DNA of 64,000 bases from positions 124,001 through 188,000 of the forward strand of contig JAVTVJ010000667.1 in NCBI GenBank assembly GCA_034509425.1, written 5' to 3'. A model generated the notes under the pieces. It ran no database searches, had not been told where the DNA came from, and worked only from the letters and a program-made list of their open reading frames with translations. The translations under genes and the position numbers were made by a program. Every line of letters begins with the position of its first letter. Within the stretch, counting starts at the first letter, position 1. Origin of the DNA: Eopsaltria australis (taxonomy: Eukaryota; Chordata; Aves; Passeriformes; Petroicidae). Below, one piece after another: positions 62,330 through 64,000 of this stretch.

Positions 62330-62630
62330 TCCCAGAGCAAACAGCGCATTCAGATCGAACCAGATTGACAGGTGTGTGACAGATGGATGGACAGAAAACT
62401 GGATCGGTCCAAACTCCTTGGCACTTGAAAAATTGACAACACAACCAAAGCAGCGTAACGGGGAGAGATAGATTGGCAAATGGAATAAATGGTCCCCGGA
62501 AAGTTTGTGATTAATCTTTGCCCTGTCAAGTAATGGCCTGATAATGCAGGAATTTAATGGGAACGACTTCTGCTAGTTCAGAGGCATCCATTAGTGTGGA
62601 GTAAAGCAGGAGACAGTAGTAGGCATTGTT
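62330..62630. promoter_or_regulatory. Candidate conserved non-coding element, right block
   Basis: A repeat-free block with CATTCAGATCGAACC, GATCGGTCC, GCAGCGTAACGGGG, ATGGTCCCCGGAAAG, the 8-bp palindrome GATTAATC (62509-62516) and GGCCTGATAATGCAGG, then GGAACGACTTCTGC. The number of CpGs is high for this window. GATTAATC is a homeodomain-type word that also occurs at 17766. Function inferred. Confidence 0.3.
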
Positions 62631-63749
62631 CTTTTTTCATAGCCTTTGCAAATGAGAGGAGATTATTAAAATTCTACCATCTTCACCCCAGCTCCATTCT
62701 GCTGAATGACAAGTCCACACCTTTCCACTCTTCTTTTCACAAGGGGTGACACTTGTGAGTTTGCAACTCCCTTCCCAGAAATATTCCATCTTATTTGACC
62801 TATTACATGCTTCTCCTCTCCAGCATGAACTCCAAGCTACCTAATGAAGTTGGCACTAGAAGAGAGAGATTGTGTTAACTAAAAGGTGTATACTTTGCAG
62901 AAAGCAGTGTTTCTCAGCCCTGTCTTGAAAAAAGTAGGTTTTCCCATCTTCATGCATCATTTGGCTCTACCTCAGCTTCCCTATATATAATAAGGCTGTT
63001 CCCCAGTAACAGGGCACTGTAGAGAATTCTGCATCTGAGCAGGTGCTGGTGTTGTCTCTGGTCTAAATTGTGCCTCACATGCAATGAGTGTTGATTAGTA
63101 GCATGCTAGCTTAAGGGTAGGTCTGATTGAGGTGAGAACACATCTATCCTAGTATTCTGCTTACAAAAACAGTTGTAGTGACAGGGGACATAACACAAGG
63201 GTAGGCAATAACATTTTCACTGAAATTAATGTTGTAAAGACATCCTGTTTGGAAGTCATTTGGCTCAGTAGATACTAATTGGCCTGTGAATCTTTTGGTT
63301 TGTTTTTTTGAACTTTTCTGAACTTTGTTGGTTGCCTCAGCATCTCCTGCAACAAGTGATTTAATTCTGTACCACTTCAGGGGGAAAAATAGCTTTTACT
63401 TTCAACGTGCTTGTCTTCTCACTTCATTAGCTTCAAGTATTCAGAGCAGGTGGTAGCACTTTTGTCTTTAGCCCTTCAATTCCAGCCAGGGGCTTATTGC
63501 ACAAGATGTCAAGAGGGGAGGAAAGGAGCTGTTGGGCGAAGGATCCCAAGAAAAGAGCAGGCAGATGTATTTGCGTCAGTGGGGTGGTGTTTACTCTCCA
63601 AGAAGCCTGGTACAGACTGAGACACCCCAGGCCGAACTGATATGAATAACTGAGTCACCTTCATGTTGGCAAGGAGGGGACTGGCTGGGGAGTGAGAAGG
63701 GAGCCCAAGTGCTCAGTCACATCAGTGCAGCTGCAGCACTGGGGGAGGG
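62631..63749. other. Non-coding DNA, no feature recognised
   Basis: No gene or element recognised. A few open frames of up to 69 codons are unsupported. Confidence 0.5.
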
Positions 63750-63960
63750 AGGATGCAGGGGGGCGGAAGAAGCTCATTATGACTGATAAATAGAGGGCTC
63801 CTGTTGTCAGCAATGTCATTGTGTTCACCTTTTTTTTTTTACAGTCCCCTCTTTCCAGCTGTGTAATTAATTAATGGATTGGAAGTGCTTAGTTTCCAGT
63901 GATCTACAGGTTGACCTTGCACCTTCCTCTGCCTGTCTGTGATTGTTGTCAGTAGGTCCA
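63750..63960. promoter_or_regulatory. Candidate regulatory element near the window edge
   Basis: CTCATTATGACTGATAAATAG, then GTGTAATTAATTAATGG and GGAAGTGC, form an AT-core cluster around a T-run at 63831-63840. It is cut off by the window edge before it can be judged fully. Weak inference. Confidence 0.2.
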
Positions 63961-64000
63961 GCTTTCACCACAGACACCTCCCTCTCTAACCATCTCTGCA

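Noticed and set aside
63741..63766. G-rich run that might form a G-quadruplex
   Set aside because: The spacing gives one loop of eight bases and only three clear G-runs, so it does not meet the usual four-run rule.

Overview
The window reads as nuclear DNA from a bird. It is AT-leaning, has very low CpG and carries scattered A- and T-runs. It also holds three short truncated copies of CR1, the dominant avian LINE. Two of these have their 3' ends on the left, reading GGTTGG then AAGACCTT or AAGGGACC (23.56 kb, 30.91 kb). One is in the opposite orientation and ends in the ATTCTATGATT-type tail (56.04 kb). A more distant sauropsid cannot be fully excluded.

I see no convincing protein-coding gene, rRNA, tRNA, CRISPR array or bacterial-type operon. 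Short open frames occur on both strands, but none shows a recognisable domain, and most run through simple repeats or poly-T tracts. The best candidate for a real exon is an open stretch at 27738-28136. It has a strong polypyrimidine tract plus CAG before it, a CAG/GTAAAT donor after it, and a length divisible by three, but no protein family is recognised.

The layout is that of a gene desert or a very long intron or intergenic block. It mixes (a) simple repeats: an AAAAC array at 8.65 kb, GA at 33.86 kb, AAAT at 53.93 kb and several homopolymers; (b) old mobile elements: an ancient CR1/L3-type LINE at about 44.89-45.98 kb in antisense, in which reverse-transcriptase motifs can be read through stops, plus several weak MIR-like SINE fragments; (c) stretches that look like non-coding regulatory DNA because they are dense in homeodomain, SOX, POU or MEF2-type words and free of repeats. 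The main ones lie near 1.6, 6.8-7.6, 12.6, 17.7, 34.0, 41.3-41.6, 57.5, 58.2, 62.0-62.6 and 63.8 kb. The strongest single word is a complete SOX-POU (SOX2-OCT4 type) composite site at 41532-41546.

The regulatory calls are inferred from composition and motif content only, because conservation cannot be measured here. No new biological system is evident. The items most worth checking are the SOX-POU site, the phase-0 exon candidate, a near-perfect 17-bp hairpin at 35275-35313, and a 14-bp homeodomain-type palindrome at 1691-1704.
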